DNA of 64,000 nt from Paenibacillus_F chitinolyticus_A (lineage in GTDB: Bacteria; Bacillota; Bacilli; Paenibacillales; NBRC-103111). The stretch spans positions 2,232,001 to 2,296,000 of the forward strand of contig NZ_CP173427.1 in the NCBI RefSeq assembly GCF_045038035.1, given 5' to 3'. Below the pieces are notes generated by a model. That model was given only the letters and a program-made list of their open reading frames with translations. It did not search any database and had not been told where the DNA came from. Each line of letters opens with the position of its first letter. Positions within the stretch are counted from its first letter, which is position 1. Below, in pieces: positions 51,126 through 60,149 of this stretch. A program made the translations under genes and the position numbers.

Positions 51126-52487
51126 ATGAACAGTATTTTCGGACTTAGTCATTCCGTCACGTTATTAGTCTGGACTCTGATTTCGATTGTATTTTTAGTG
51201 GTGTTTATCGCTAAATTCAAATGGAATCCGTTCGTTACGCTCATTATTTCGGCTCTCATGCTCGGCCTCTTGTCCGGGATGAAAGCTCAGGATGTCATTA
51301 AGGCGGTCACCGGCGGGTTAGGCGGCACTTTGGGCACGATCGCGATCGTCATCGCGCTGGGCACCATGCTCGGCAAAATGATGGCGGAATCCGGCGGCGC
51401 CGAAAAAATCGCGACGACCCTGGTCGACCGGTTCGGTGAAAAACGCGTCCACTGGGCCATGATGGTGGTCGGTTTTATCGTCGGAATTCCCGTATTTTTC
51501 GAAGTGGGGCTGATTCTGCTCATTCCGATCGTCTTTACCGTGGCACGCAAAACGAAAATGCCGCTTCTGCAGATCGGGATTCCGATTCTGGCCGGTCTTT
51601 CGACGGTGCATGGCCTAGTTCCGCCCCATCCCGCGCCGATGATCGCCATCGATGCGTACAAGGCGGATTTGGGCAAAACGATTCTTTACTCGCTGCTGCT
51701 CGGACTGCCGACGGCGATTATTGCCGGACCGCTGTTCGGTAAATTTATCGGGAAACGGATTCAGGCCGAACCGCCGGCCAAATTGGCCGAACAGTTTGCC
51801 GTAAGCGAGAACCGGAATCTGCCCGGCTTCGGCATTACGCTGTTTACGATTCTTCTGCCGGTCATTCTCATGCTGATCGGTTCCGTTGCCAACATTGTCG
51901 ATCCGAAAAGCACGAGCGGCCTGACTGTTTTCTGCGAATTCATCGGGCATGAAATTATCGCACTGCTGATTGCCGTCGTGTTTTCTTTCTTCTCTCTCGG
52001 CTTTGCCCGCGGCTTCAAAAAAGAAGACATTTCACGCTTCACGAGCGAATGTCTGGCGCCTACGGCGACGATTATCCTCATTATCGGCGGGGGCGGCGCG
52101 TTCAAGCAGGTTCTGATCAGCAGCGGCGTGGGAGCCGCAATCGCCGAATTCGCCACGCAGGCGAACGTTAACGTGATCCTGTTCGCGTGGCTCGTGGCGG
52201 CGCTGATCCGGGTTGCCACCGGCTCCGCTACGGTAGCGATGACGACCGCGGCCGGTATTGTAGCGCCGGTGCTCGCGCAAACGCCGGGCGCCAATCTGGA
52301 GCTTGTCGTGCTTGCGACGGGCGCCGGCTCCATCGTCCTGTCCCACGTTAACGACGCCGGGTTCTGGATGGTGAAAGAGTTTTTCAACCTGACCGTTCCG
52401 CAGACCCTGAAATCATGGACGGTCATGGAAACCCTGCTGTCCGTTATCGGGCTGGCTTTTATTATGATGCTAAGCGTGATTATCTAA
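51126..52487 (+). CDS. gntP: gluconate permease
   Basis: The 453-residue GntP-family symporter has about 12-14 helices. Typical motifs are GTMLGKMMAESGGAEKIA, GIPVFFEVGLILLIPI, GLVPPHPAPMIAI and ATGSATVAMTTAAGI. It imports D-gluconate with protons. GGAGG precedes the ATG. gntK follows after 73 bases. Confidence 0.96.
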   Translation: MNSIFGLSHSVTLLVWTLISIVFLVVFIAKFKWNPFVTLIISALMLGLLSGMKAQDVIKAVTGGLGGTLGTIAIVIALGTMLGKMMAESGGAEKIATTLVDRFGEKRVHWAMMVVGFIVGIPVFFEVGLILLIPIVFTVARKTKMPLLQIGIPILAGLSTVHGLVPPHPAPMIAIDAYKADLGKTILYSLLLGLPTAIIAGPLFGKFIGKRIQAEPPAKLAEQFAVSENRNLPGFGITLFTILLPVILMLIGSVANIVDPKSTSGLTVFCEFIGHEIIALLIAVVFSFFSLGFARGFKKEDISRFTSECLAPTATIILIIGGGGAFKQVLISSGVGAAIAEFATQANVNVILFAWLVAALIRVATGSATVAMTTAAGIVAPVLAQTPGANLELVVLATGAGSIVLSHVNDAGFWMVKEFFNLTVPQTLKSWTVMETLLSVIGLAFIMMLSVII

Positions 52488-52560
52488 GAAACCGTTCCAC
52501 AGACAGCCCGGACTCATGCGTCCGGGCCGTCAGTCTTAACAGAGAAAGAAGGAGTAGGAA

Positions 52561-54129
52561 ATGAACAGCATGACCCGCTATATGATCGGAGTCGATATCG
52601 GAACAACGAGCACTAAAGCGGTGCTTTTCGAAGAAAACGGAAAGGTCGTCGCCAAAGCGGGCGGCGGCTATCCTTTATATACCCCGACCTCGTCTACAGC
52701 CGAGCAGGACCCGGATGAGATCTTCCAGGCCGTCCTGAAATCGGTGAGAGGCGTCATGGACCGAGCCCGGGTACTGCCTGGCGAGGTTCTTTTCGTTTCT
52801 TTCAGCTCGGCCATGCACAGTGTGCTTCCGGTAGACAGGGAAGGAAAACCGCTCATGCGCTGCATGACATGGGCGGATAACCGGAGCGCGGAGTGGTCGG
52901 AGCGGCTCAAAAAAGACCTGGGCGGCCACGAGCTTTACCTGCGCACCGGCACGCCGGTCCATCCGATGTCTCCGCTGACCAAGCTGATGTGGCTCCGCCA
53001 CGAACATCCCGAGATTTTCGGCAAAACGGCCAAATTCATTTCGATCAAAGAATATGTATTTGCCAAGCTGTTCGGGACGTATCTCGTCGATCACTCGGTC
53101 GCTTCGTCCACGGGCCTTTTCAACCTGCAGGCGCTGGACTGGGACGCGCAGGCGCTCGAGCTTGCCGGGATCACTCCCGACAGGCTGTCCAGGCCCGTAT
53201 CGACGACTCACATCGTCGAAGGCTTGAGCGCGTCTTACGCGGCCGAGATGGGACTTGCGCCGTCCACGCCGTTTGTCGTCGGAGCGAGCGACGGCGTCTT
53301 GTCCAACCTCGGCGTAAACGCGATAGAGCCCGGAGTCGTCGCCGCGACGATCGGAACCAGCGGAGCCATCCGCACGGTCGTGGACCGGCCCGTAACCGAT
53401 CCGAAAGGGCGCATATTCTGCTATGCGCTGACGGAGTCGTACTGGGTGATCGGGGGGCCGGTCAACAACGGGGGAATGCTGTTCCGCTGGGTGCGCGACG
53501 AGCTGGCCGCCTCGGAAGTGGAGGCCGCCAAGCGGCTCGGCATCGACTCCTACGATCTGCTGACGCAGATCGCCAGGCAGGTTCGTCCCGGGTCCGACGG
53601 GCTTCTTTTCCATCCCTACTTAAGCGGGGAGAGGGCCCCGCTGTGGAATCCGGACGCGCGCGGGTCTTTCTTCGGCCTGACTTTGCACCACAAAAAGGAG
53701 CATATGATCCGTGCGGTGCTGGAAGGGGTCATTTTCAACCTGTACACGGTGCTGCTGGCCATGGAAGAGAAAATCGGACGCCCGGCGAGAATACACGCCA
53801 CCGGCGGCTTTGCGCGTTCGGCTCTCTGGAGGCAGATGATGGCCGACATTTTCGATCAGGAGGTCATCATTCCCGAAAGCATCGAGAGCTCCTGCCTGGG
53901 GGCGGCCGTGCTGGGCTTGTACGCGACAGGCCGCGCGGATTCACTCGGTGTCGTTTCCGGAATGATCGGAGCAACGCATAAGCATGAGCCGGATAAGGCC
54001 AATGCTCGCATTTACCACAAGCTGCTTCCGATTTTCATCGGCCTGTCACGCAAGCTGGAGGATGAATATTCGGCGATCGCCGCTTTCCAGCAGGAAGTTT
54101 TTAAGGATAAAAACGGACCCGTCAATTAG
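52561..54129 (+). CDS. gntK: gluconate kinase (FGGY family)
   Basis: The 522-residue FGGY kinase has N-terminal GVDIGTTSTKAVLFEENG (phosphate-binding), SFSSAMHSVLPVD, WADNRSAEW and late HPYLSGERAPLWNPDARG and HATGGFARSALW motifs. It phosphorylates gluconate to 6-phosphogluconate, the substrate of gnd in the same cluster. Related xylulokinases look similar, but the gnt context settles the role. A terminator follows. Confidence 0.95.
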   Translation: MNSMTRYMIGVDIGTTSTKAVLFEENGKVVAKAGGGYPLYTPTSSTAEQDPDEIFQAVLKSVRGVMDRARVLPGEVLFVSFSSAMHSVLPVDREGKPLMRCMTWADNRSAEWSERLKKDLGGHELYLRTGTPVHPMSPLTKLMWLRHEHPEIFGKTAKFISIKEYVFAKLFGTYLVDHSVASSTGLFNLQALDWDAQALELAGITPDRLSRPVSTTHIVEGLSASYAAEMGLAPSTPFVVGASDGVLSNLGVNAIEPGVVAATIGTSGAIRTVVDRPVTDPKGRIFCYALTESYWVIGGPVNNGGMLFRWVRDELAASEVEAAKRLGIDSYDLLTQIARQVRPGSDGLLFHPYLSGERAPLWNPDARGSFFGLTLHHKKEHMIRAVLEGVIFNLYTVLLAMEEKIGRPARIHATGGFARSALWRQMMADIFDQEVIIPESIESSCLGAAVLGLYATGRADSLGVVSGMIGATHKHEPDKANARIYHKLLPIFIGLSRKLEDEYSAIAAFQQEVFKDKNGPVN

Positions 54130-54152
54130 ATGGTAAAAATCTCTATAAAATT

Positions 54153-54185
54153 AAAGCATAACGGAAAATTCCGTTATGCTTTTTT
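54153..54185 (+). terminator. terminator of gnt cluster
   Basis: AAAGCATAACGGAA/TTCCGTTATGCTTT forms a perfect hairpin ending in TTTTTT. Confidence 0.93.
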
Positions 54186-54341
54186 GGTTTAAATAACTAT
54201 TATTTTGATGTTTGATAAATATATTTAATCAATAGAATTAAAAAAGTGTTCACCTCTTCTTCAAATAAGCTTGAAGACGCTTCCTTTTCATGTAAGAATG
54301 GAATAGATTCAACCTTATAGATGTGGAGGAGAAGGAGAAGC

Positions 54342-55403
54342 ATGTCAAAACTTAAAATCGGCGTTATTGGCGCCGGCTCGATTTCCGAACTGCATTTCGG
54401 CGCGTATGCCAAAAATGAGCAAGTCGAAATTCATGCCGTTTGCGATTTGAACGAAGAGCGGGCCAAAGAGAAAGCTAAACAATACGGTGCTGTGAAAACG
54501 TTTACCGATTACAAACAACTTCTGGCCGATCCCGAAATCGATGCCGTCAGCATCTGCACTTGGAACAATACGCACGCGGAAATCAGCAAAGCGGCCGTTG
54601 AAGCAGGCAAGCACGTGCTCGTCGAGAAACCGCTGTGCAAAACCGTGGAAGAAGCGCATGCCGTGCAGGAAGCCGTCCGCAAGTCCGGCAAAGTGCTGCA
54701 GGTCGGTTTCGTACGCCGCTTCGGCACGAATACGAAAGTTGCGAAACGCTTTATCGATTCCGGTGAGCTCGGTTCCGTTTACTATGCGAAAGCTACCGTG
54801 CTGAGACGCCTGGGCAATCCCGGCGGATGGTTTTCGGACGTGGAGCGTTCCGGCGGCGGCCCGGTTATCGACATCGGCGTTCATGTGATCGACCTGTGCT
54901 GGTACCTAATGGGCAAACCGAAGGTGAAATCCGTCTCCGCCGTTACATATGACAAGTTAGGCAACCGTTCACATATCGAGAATTTGAGTTTCTATAAAGC
55001 TGCGGATTACGATGCGGCCAAAAACACGGTCGAAGACATGGCATCCGCCCTGATCCGTTTCGAAAACGGCGCGGCGCTGTCCGTTGAAGCCAGCTTCACG
55101 CTGCATGCGAAGAAAGACGAGATTTCCGTTAAGCTGTTCGGAGACCAGGGCGGTGCCGAGATCGAGCCGGAACTGATGCTCGTAACCGAGAAGCACAATA
55201 CCATTCTGAATGCGACGCCTCAGATCGATCATCTGACGTTCGACTTCGAAGCGGGATTCCGCCGTGAAATCGAGCACTTCGTGGACTGCTGCTTGGGCAA
55301 GCATGAAACGATTTCGCCTGTGGAAGACGGTCTGGAACTGATGAAAATTCTTTGCGGAATCTATGAATCCAGCGCAGCCGGCAAAGAAATTCAAGTGAAT
55401 TAA
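54342..55403 (+). CDS. Gfo/Idh/MocA family oxidoreductase
   Basis: The 353-residue NAD(P)-dependent dehydrogenase has N-terminal Rossmann GVIGAGSISELH, then CTWNNTHAEISKAAVEAGKHVLVEKP, where EKP is the family hallmark. SGGGPVIDIGVHVIDLCWYLMG follows in the catalytic domain. ATG 54342 is chosen for GGAGAAGGAG upstream. It is followed after 29 bases by a sugar-phosphate isomerase gene. The pair probably interconverts a sugar or polyol such as an inositol (inference). Confidence 0.93.
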   Translation: MSKLKIGVIGAGSISELHFGAYAKNEQVEIHAVCDLNEERAKEKAKQYGAVKTFTDYKQLLADPEIDAVSICTWNNTHAEISKAAVEAGKHVLVEKPLCKTVEEAHAVQEAVRKSGKVLQVGFVRRFGTNTKVAKRFIDSGELGSVYYAKATVLRRLGNPGGWFSDVERSGGGPVIDIGVHVIDLCWYLMGKPKVKSVSAVTYDKLGNRSHIENLSFYKAADYDAAKNTVEDMASALIRFENGAALSVEASFTLHAKKDEISVKLFGDQGGAEIEPELMLVTEKHNTILNATPQIDHLTFDFEAGFRREIEHFVDCCLGKHETISPVEDGLELMKILCGIYESSAAGKEIQVN

Positions 55404-55432
55404 TTTATAGTTGAGGGGAGAACTCCAATATC

Positions 55433-56311
55433 ATGAGTATCCGCGTTCCGAACCCGATCGGGGTTATCGTAGACAGCTTCGGGCTTCCCGTCCGCGAAGG
55501 CCTTCAGAAAGCGAAGGAAGTCGGCGCCGACGGCGTGCAGATTTATGCCGTTAAGGGCGAGATGTACCCGGACAACCTGACTGCCGCGCAGCGCAAGGAG
55601 CTTAAAGCTTACATCGATTCGCTCGGGCTGCAGGTTTCGGCGCTCGTAGGCGACTTCGGGGGACACGGCTTCCAAGTCCGGGCCGAGAACAAAGAAAAAA
55701 TCGAGAAATCGAAGCGCGTCCTGGATTTGGCTCTGGAGCTCGGCACCAATATCGTGACGACTCATATCGGGATCGTTCCGTCCGAGAAGGACGACGTTTA
55801 CGAAGCGATGCAGGAAGCGTGTGAAGAGCTGGGCCAATACGCCAAGAGCGTGGACGCTTACTTCGCGATCGAAACCGGTCCTGAGCCGGCCGCTCATCTC
55901 AAGAGCTTCCTGGATACTCTCAGCACGAACGGAGTATCCGTGAACTTCGACCCGGCCAACATGATTATGGTGACGGGCGACGACCCGGTTCAGGGCGTCT
56001 ATACGCTGAAAGACTATATCGTTCACACGCACGTAAAAGACGGCCTGCGCCACAAAGAATTCGATCCGCGCATCCTATACGGTGCGGTCGGCTTCGAGCC
56101 GATGGCGCACGAGCGCATTGCCGAAATGCTGCGCGAGGGCGAGCTGTTCGAAGAGCTGCCGCTCGGAGAAGGCAAGGTCGACTTCGACCGCTACTTCCAA
56201 GCGCTGCGAGAAATCGGTTATGAGGGCTACCTGACGATTGAGCGCGAAGTGGGCGACAACCCTGCAGAAGATATCCGCAAGGCGGTCGAATTTATCAAGG
56301 CTTATCGTTAA
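55433..56311 (+). CDS. sugar phosphate isomerase/epimerase (TIM barrel)
   Basis: The 292-residue AP-endonuclease-2/xylose-isomerase-like protein has metal ligands distributed as FAIETGP (Glu), NFDPANM (Asp), HTHVKDG (His) and a late YLTIERE (Glu). It acts with the preceding dehydrogenase. Similar two-gene units occur in inositol and rare-sugar pathways, but no transporter or regulator is adjacent to give the substrate. GGGGAG precedes the ATG. Confidence 0.9.
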   Translation: MSIRVPNPIGVIVDSFGLPVREGLQKAKEVGADGVQIYAVKGEMYPDNLTAAQRKELKAYIDSLGLQVSALVGDFGGHGFQVRAENKEKIEKSKRVLDLALELGTNIVTTHIGIVPSEKDDVYEAMQEACEELGQYAKSVDAYFAIETGPEPAAHLKSFLDTLSTNGVSVNFDPANMIMVTGDDPVQGVYTLKDYIVHTHVKDGLRHKEFDPRILYGAVGFEPMAHERIAEMLREGELFEELPLGEGKVDFDRYFQALREIGYEGYLTIEREVGDNPAEDIRKAVEFIKAYR

Positions 56312-56330
56312 ACCGGCACGATGCCAATAA

Positions 56331-56369
56331 AAAAACCTTTCCGGCCGGTTATCCGGCGGAAAGGTTTTT
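56331..56369. terminator. bidirectional terminator
   Basis: AAAAACCTTTCC/GGAAAGGTTTTT forms the outer stem with an inner CCGG pairing, between convergent transcription units. Confidence 0.9.
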
Positions 56370-56387
56370 CGTTCCTGTTCGTCGTTC

Positions 56388-57239
56388 TTAGAACGCAGGC
56401 AGGACGGAGCCCTGGTATTTATCTTCGATGAATTTCTTCACTTCAGGCGTTTGCAGAGCTTTGATCAGCTTCTGAATCGCTTCCGACTTCGCATTGTCTT
56501 CGCGAGCGGCGACAATGTTGGCGTAAGGGGAATCTTTGTCTTCTACGAAGAGAGCGTCTTTGGCAGGCACGAGCTTCGCTTCAAGCGCGTAGTTCGTGTT
56601 GATCAGAGCGAGATCGACTTCATCCAGTACGCGGGGAAGCATAGCGGCTTCGAGTTCTTTGATTTTGAAATTCTTCTTGTTTTCTACGATATCTTTCGCG
56701 GTTCCGGCAATGCCGACGCCTTCTTTCAACTTGATCAGGCCGTTCTTCTCGAGAAGAGCCAGCGCGCGTCCGCCGTTGGAAGGATCGTTCGGGATGGCGA
56801 TCGTTGCGCCGTCTTTCAGTTCGCCGAGCGATTTCACTTTACGGGAGTAGCCTCCGAACGGTTCGATATGAACGGTGCCTACGCTGACAAGTTTAGCGCC
56901 TTTGCTCTTATTGAATTCTTCCATGTAAGGAACGTGCTGGAAGAAGTTGGCATCGAGCTGTTTTTCGTTAAGCTGCGTGTTCGGCAGAACATAATCCGTG
57001 AACACTTTAATGTCCAGGTTAACGCCTTCCGCTTTCAGCTTGTCCTTAACGGACTCCAGAATTTCGGCATGCGGTACGGCAGTAGCGCCGATTTTCAGTG
57101 TAACGGCGGCTTTCTCGCCGGTGCCAGCGCCGGAAGCCGGAGTAGGCGTAGCCGTTGGTTCGGCTTTTTGTTTGCCGCAGGCCGCAAGAGCCGTCAGCGC
57201 GACGATCAGAAACAAAACGAGCAGTGAACGTTTTTTCAT
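56388..57239 (-). CDS. metQ: methionine ABC transporter substrate-binding lipoprotein
   Basis: The 283-residue NlpA/MetQ lipoprotein has a lipobox LAAC with Cys21. The core includes LKIGATAVPHAEILESVKD, FTDYVLPNTQLNEKQLDANFFQHVPYME and AIPNDPSNGGRALALLEKNGLI. It binds methionine for MetNI. It is the last gene of the SAM-riboswitch operon, 35 bases after metI. Confidence 0.95.
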   Translation of the reverse strand: MKKRSLLVLFLIVALTALAACGKQKAEPTATPTPASGAGTGEKAAVTLKIGATAVPHAEILESVKDKLKAEGVNLDIKVFTDYVLPNTQLNEKQLDANFFQHVPYMEEFNKSKGAKLVSVGTVHIEPFGGYSRKVKSLGELKDGATIAIPNDPSNGGRALALLEKNGLIKLKEGVGIAGTAKDIVENKKNFKIKELEAAMLPRVLDEVDLALINTNYALEAKLVPAKDALFVEDKDSPYANIVAAREDNAKSEAIQKLIKALQTPEVKKFIEDKYQGSVLPAF

Positions 57240-57274
57240 CAGGGTTTCCTCCTTGGATTGGGTTATCTATCGCA

Positions 57275-57934
57275 TCATTTGCGCGTGAAATAGAGAACGA
57301 GACGGTCTCCGATCATCTGCAAAATTTGCACGAGAATAAGCAAAATAACGACGGTCGCGATCATGACTTCCGTCTGGAAACGCTGGTAGCCGTATCGGAT
57401 AGCCAGGTCACCGAGGCCGCCGCCGCCGACCATACCGGACATGGCCGTGTAGGATACGAGCGTCACGGTGGTGATCGTAATGCCGGCGATGAGGCCGGGA
57501 AGAGCTTCCGGCAGCAGAACGCGGCGGACGATCTGGAACCGGCCCGCGCCCATGGACTGGGCGGCTTCGATAATGCCGCGGTCCACCTCGCGCAAGGCCG
57601 TCTCGACGAGACGGGCAAAGAAAGGCGCGGCCGCGATGACAAGCGGCGGAATCGTTCCCTTGACGCCGATGGAAGTGCCCACGAGAAGCTTCGTCAGCGG
57701 GATCGCGGCGATCATCAGAATGATGAAAGGGAAGGAACGCAGCACGTTGACGATAAACGAGATGACGATGTTGAACGTGCGGTTTTCCAGCAGACTTCCT
57801 TTCGAAGTCAGATAGAGCAGCACGCCGACCGGCAGCCCGATCACGAACGTGAACAGGGCCGAAAGGCCGAGCATCATCATCGTGTCGTTCGTGGCGGTTC
57901 CGATTTCGCTCCAATCGATTCTAGACCAATCCAT
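57275..57934 (-). CDS. metI: methionine ABC transporter permease
   Basis: The 219-residue permease has five to six helices, INVLRSFPFIILMIAAIPLT, and the EAA loop EAAQSMGAGRFQIVRRVLLPEALP, all typical of MetI. ATG 57934 is chosen because GGAGGTG lies 8 bases upstream. The gene starts inside the end of metN (14-base overlap). Confidence 0.94.
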   Translation of the reverse strand: MDWSRIDWSEIGTATNDTMMMLGLSALFTFVIGLPVGVLLYLTSKGSLLENRTFNIVISFIVNVLRSFPFIILMIAAIPLTKLLVGTSIGVKGTIPPLVIAAAPFFARLVETALREVDRGIIEAAQSMGAGRFQIVRRVLLPEALPGLIAGITITTVTLVSYTAMSGMVGGGGLGDLAIRYGYQRFQTEVMIATVVILLILVQILQMIGDRLVLYFTRK

Positions 57935-58949
57935 TCGAATACACCTCCACGTCCAGGCCGTGCTCGCGGAGGAGACGGATCGTATTCTCAGCCGCATCCC
58001 GCGGGCCCTGCAGACGGACAACGAGCTGTCCGTAAGGCGTGTTTTTCATCCGGGAAATGGTTCCCTGCAGGATGGAGAACGTCACGCCTGTCTGCTGAAC
58101 CGTTCTGGATAAAATCGGCTCGTACGTAGTTTCACCGAGAAAGGTGATTTTCAGCACCGTGCCGTCCTGGGCGGGAACTCCCGCAGTATCCGGCTTGTCG
58201 ATCTCAACCGAATCCGCAACCTGTTCGATGAACTGCCGGGTTACGTCATGCCGCGGCTTCAGGAAAACTTCCGCCACCGGCCCCTGCTCCACGATCTGGC
58301 CTTCATGAATGACGGCAACGCGGTCGCAGATGGAGCGGATGACCTGCATTTCGTGCGTAATGAGCACGATGGTGATCTTCAGCTTGCGGTTGATGTCCAG
58401 CAGCAGATTGAGAATAGAATTCGTCGTCTGCGGGTCGAGTGCGGAAGTCGCTTCGTCGCACAGCAGGACGTGCGGATTCGTCGCCAATGCGCGCGCGATG
58501 CCGACACGCTGTTTCTGGCCCCCGGACAGCTGGGCCGGGTACTTCTTGCCGTGCTCGGTCAGTCCGACCAGGGCCAGGAGCTCGGCAACGCGGCGCCGTG
58601 CTTCCGATTTGGCCGTGCCGGCCAGGCGAAGCGGGAATGCGATGTTCTCTTCCACCGTCGCGGAGGAGAGAAGATTGAAATGCTGAAAGATCATGCCGAT
58701 CCGGCGGCGCTGATCTTGAAGCTTCTTCGTACTGAGTGCCGTCAGGTCAACGCCGTCCACGACGACGCTGCCCTCGGTCGGGCGCTCCAGGAGATTAATC
58801 GTCCGGAGCAGGGTGCTTTTGCCGGCGCCCGAGTGGCCGATAATGCCGTAGATCTCGCCTTTATCAATCGTGAGATTAATTTCTTGCAGGGCGTGTGTTA
58901 TGCGGGATCCGCTGCCGTACTGCTTGCGCAGCTTCCTGATTTCGATCAA
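57921..58949 (-). CDS. metN: methionine ABC transporter ATP-binding protein
   Basis: The 342-residue ATPase has Walker A GHSGAGKST, FQHFNLLSSATVEENI, signature LSGGQKQR and Walker B LLCDEATSALDP. It also has the C-terminal NIL domain (about residues 255-342) that senses methionine and is specific to MetN. TTG 58949 behind GAAGGTGAAG gives the standard MIEI start and length; longer readings would run into the riboswitch terminator. Confidence 0.94.
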   Translation of the reverse strand: MIEIRKLRKQYGSGSRITHALQEINLTIDKGEIYGIIGHSGAGKSTLLRTINLLERPTEGSVVVDGVDLTALSTKKLQDQRRRIGMIFQHFNLLSSATVEENIAFPLRLAGTAKSEARRRVAELLALVGLTEHGKKYPAQLSGGQKQRVGIARALATNPHVLLCDEATSALDPQTTNSILNLLLDINRKLKITIVLITHEMQVIRSICDRVAVIHEGQIVEQGPVAEVFLKPRHDVTRQFIEQVADSVEIDKPDTAGVPAQDGTVLKITFLGETTYEPILSRTVQQTGVTFSILQGTISRMKNTPYGQLVVRLQGPRDAAENTIRLLREHGLDVEVYSNGLV

Positions 58950-58977
58950 TTGCTTCACCTTCTTTGCTTGAAAATAA

Positions 58978-59013
58978 GAAAAAGCCCATTTTGTAAAGAC
59001 AAAAAGGGCTTTT
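58978..59013 (-). terminator. riboswitch-controlled terminator
   Basis: On the minus strand AAAAGCCC...GGGCTTTTT forms a hairpin with a U tract between the SAM aptamer and metN. Confidence 0.85.
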
Positions 59014-59032
59014 CCGATATCGAAAACGACCT

Positions 59033-59152
59033 TCTCATCTGCCAGAATCCGCCTGGATCCTGAAGGAATTGGCACCATTGTCATCGCGCATATTGCTGCG
59101 ATCGGTTGCCGGGCTTCGCAGGGCCTTGTCCCTCCGCCACTCTTGATAAGAA
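59033..59152 (-). ncRNA. SAM-I riboswitch (S-box)
   Basis: On the minus strand the hallmark order is present: CTTATCAAGAG, GGCGGAGGGAC, GGCCCT, GAAGCCCGGCAACC, then GGTGCCAATTCC and a closing CAGATGAG. It senses S-adenosylmethionine and, with the terminator just downstream, should switch off metNIQ when SAM is high. Confidence 0.96.
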
Positions 59153-59278
59153 TCGGTATAGTATGAGGTTGTCCTAAATTAGACGGTAAAACGACAATTC
59201 CGAGTATAACCTAAGGTTTTTTTGAAGTCAACGGTTATTTTACCCCTGGTAAATATAAACAAGTGGGAGATGTGCAGC

Positions 59279-60058
59279 ATGGCTTTCATTCAATGTGATT
59301 TTTATTCCGAAGTACTCGGCATGTCAACTTCTATCCAAGTGATTCTGCCTCAGCAGACGACCGGTCAAATCGGGTTGGAAGGCAGTGCAGGGGGCCGCAG
59401 GCACCCGACCTTGTATCTGCTGCACGGGTTGTCGGACGACGATTCGATCTGGATGCGGAGGACGGCTATCGAGCGGTATGCCGCTCCTCTCGGGCTGGCC
59501 GTCGTGATGCCGAATGCGGCCCGCAGTTTCTATACGGACATGGAGAACGGGTACGATTACTGGACGTTTCTGTCCGTAGAGCTTCCTCAGGTATGCCGTT
59601 CCTTCTTTCCGCTGTCGGACCGCCGGGAGGACAATTTCGTGGCCGGTCTGTCGATGGGAGGCTACGGAGCTTTCAAATGGGCGCTGAAAAAGCCGGATCA
59701 GTTCGCGGCCGCCGCCAGTTTGTCGGGCGTCACGCAGGTGAAGGAGATTGAAAAACGGTTCCCGAAAGATTTCCGGCTCGTGTTCGGAAATAACCGGGAG
59801 CTGCTGGGAGCAAGCGATCTGTTTGCGCTGGCCCGTCATGCGGCGGAGAAGAAGACGGAGCTGCCGGCTCTTTACCAGTGCTGCGGGACGGATGATTTTC
59901 TATACGAGGAAAATATCGCCTTCCGCGACTATGTGCAAAGTCTGAATATTCCCCTCCTTTATGAAGAGGAAGAGGGGAGAATTCACGACTGGAGCTATTG
60001 GGATCAGCAGATCAGCCGGGTTCTGGAATGGCTTCCGCTCCAGCGTCAGACCGAATAG
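59279..60058 (+). CDS. esterase (PF00756-type, S-formylglutathione hydrolase-like)
   Basis: The 259-residue alpha/beta hydrolase resembles Bacillus/lactococcal tributyrin esterase EstA. It has TLYLLHGLSDDDSIWMRRT (oxyanion), the nucleophile elbow GLSMGGYG, a late CCGTDDFLYEEN with the acid residue and HDWSYW with catalytic His. ATG 59279 has GGGAGATG upstream; an in-frame TTG at 59222 lacks a site. It has no signal peptide, so it acts in the cytoplasm. It is single, with a shared downstream terminator. Confidence 0.9.
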   Translation: MAFIQCDFYSEVLGMSTSIQVILPQQTTGQIGLEGSAGGRRHPTLYLLHGLSDDDSIWMRRTAIERYAAPLGLAVVMPNAARSFYTDMENGYDYWTFLSVELPQVCRSFFPLSDRREDNFVAGLSMGGYGAFKWALKKPDQFAAAASLSGVTQVKEIEKRFPKDFRLVFGNNRELLGASDLFALARHAAEKKTELPALYQCCGTDDFLYEENIAFRDYVQSLNIPLLYEEEEGRIHDWSYWDQQISRVLEWLPLQRQTE

Positions 60059-60097
60059 AACGCGTTGCCGCTGCACGGGCTGCGTGCCGCAACCGAC

Positions 60098-60134
60098 AAA
60101 AAGCTTCCCTGCCGTATGGCTGGGAAGCTTTTTG
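60098..60134. terminator. bidirectional terminator
   Basis: AAAAAGCTTCCC/GGGAAGCTTTTT forms a perfect 12-base stem between the convergent esterase and mannosidase genes. Confidence 0.92.
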
Positions 60135-60149
60135 TTTCACGCCGGACGC

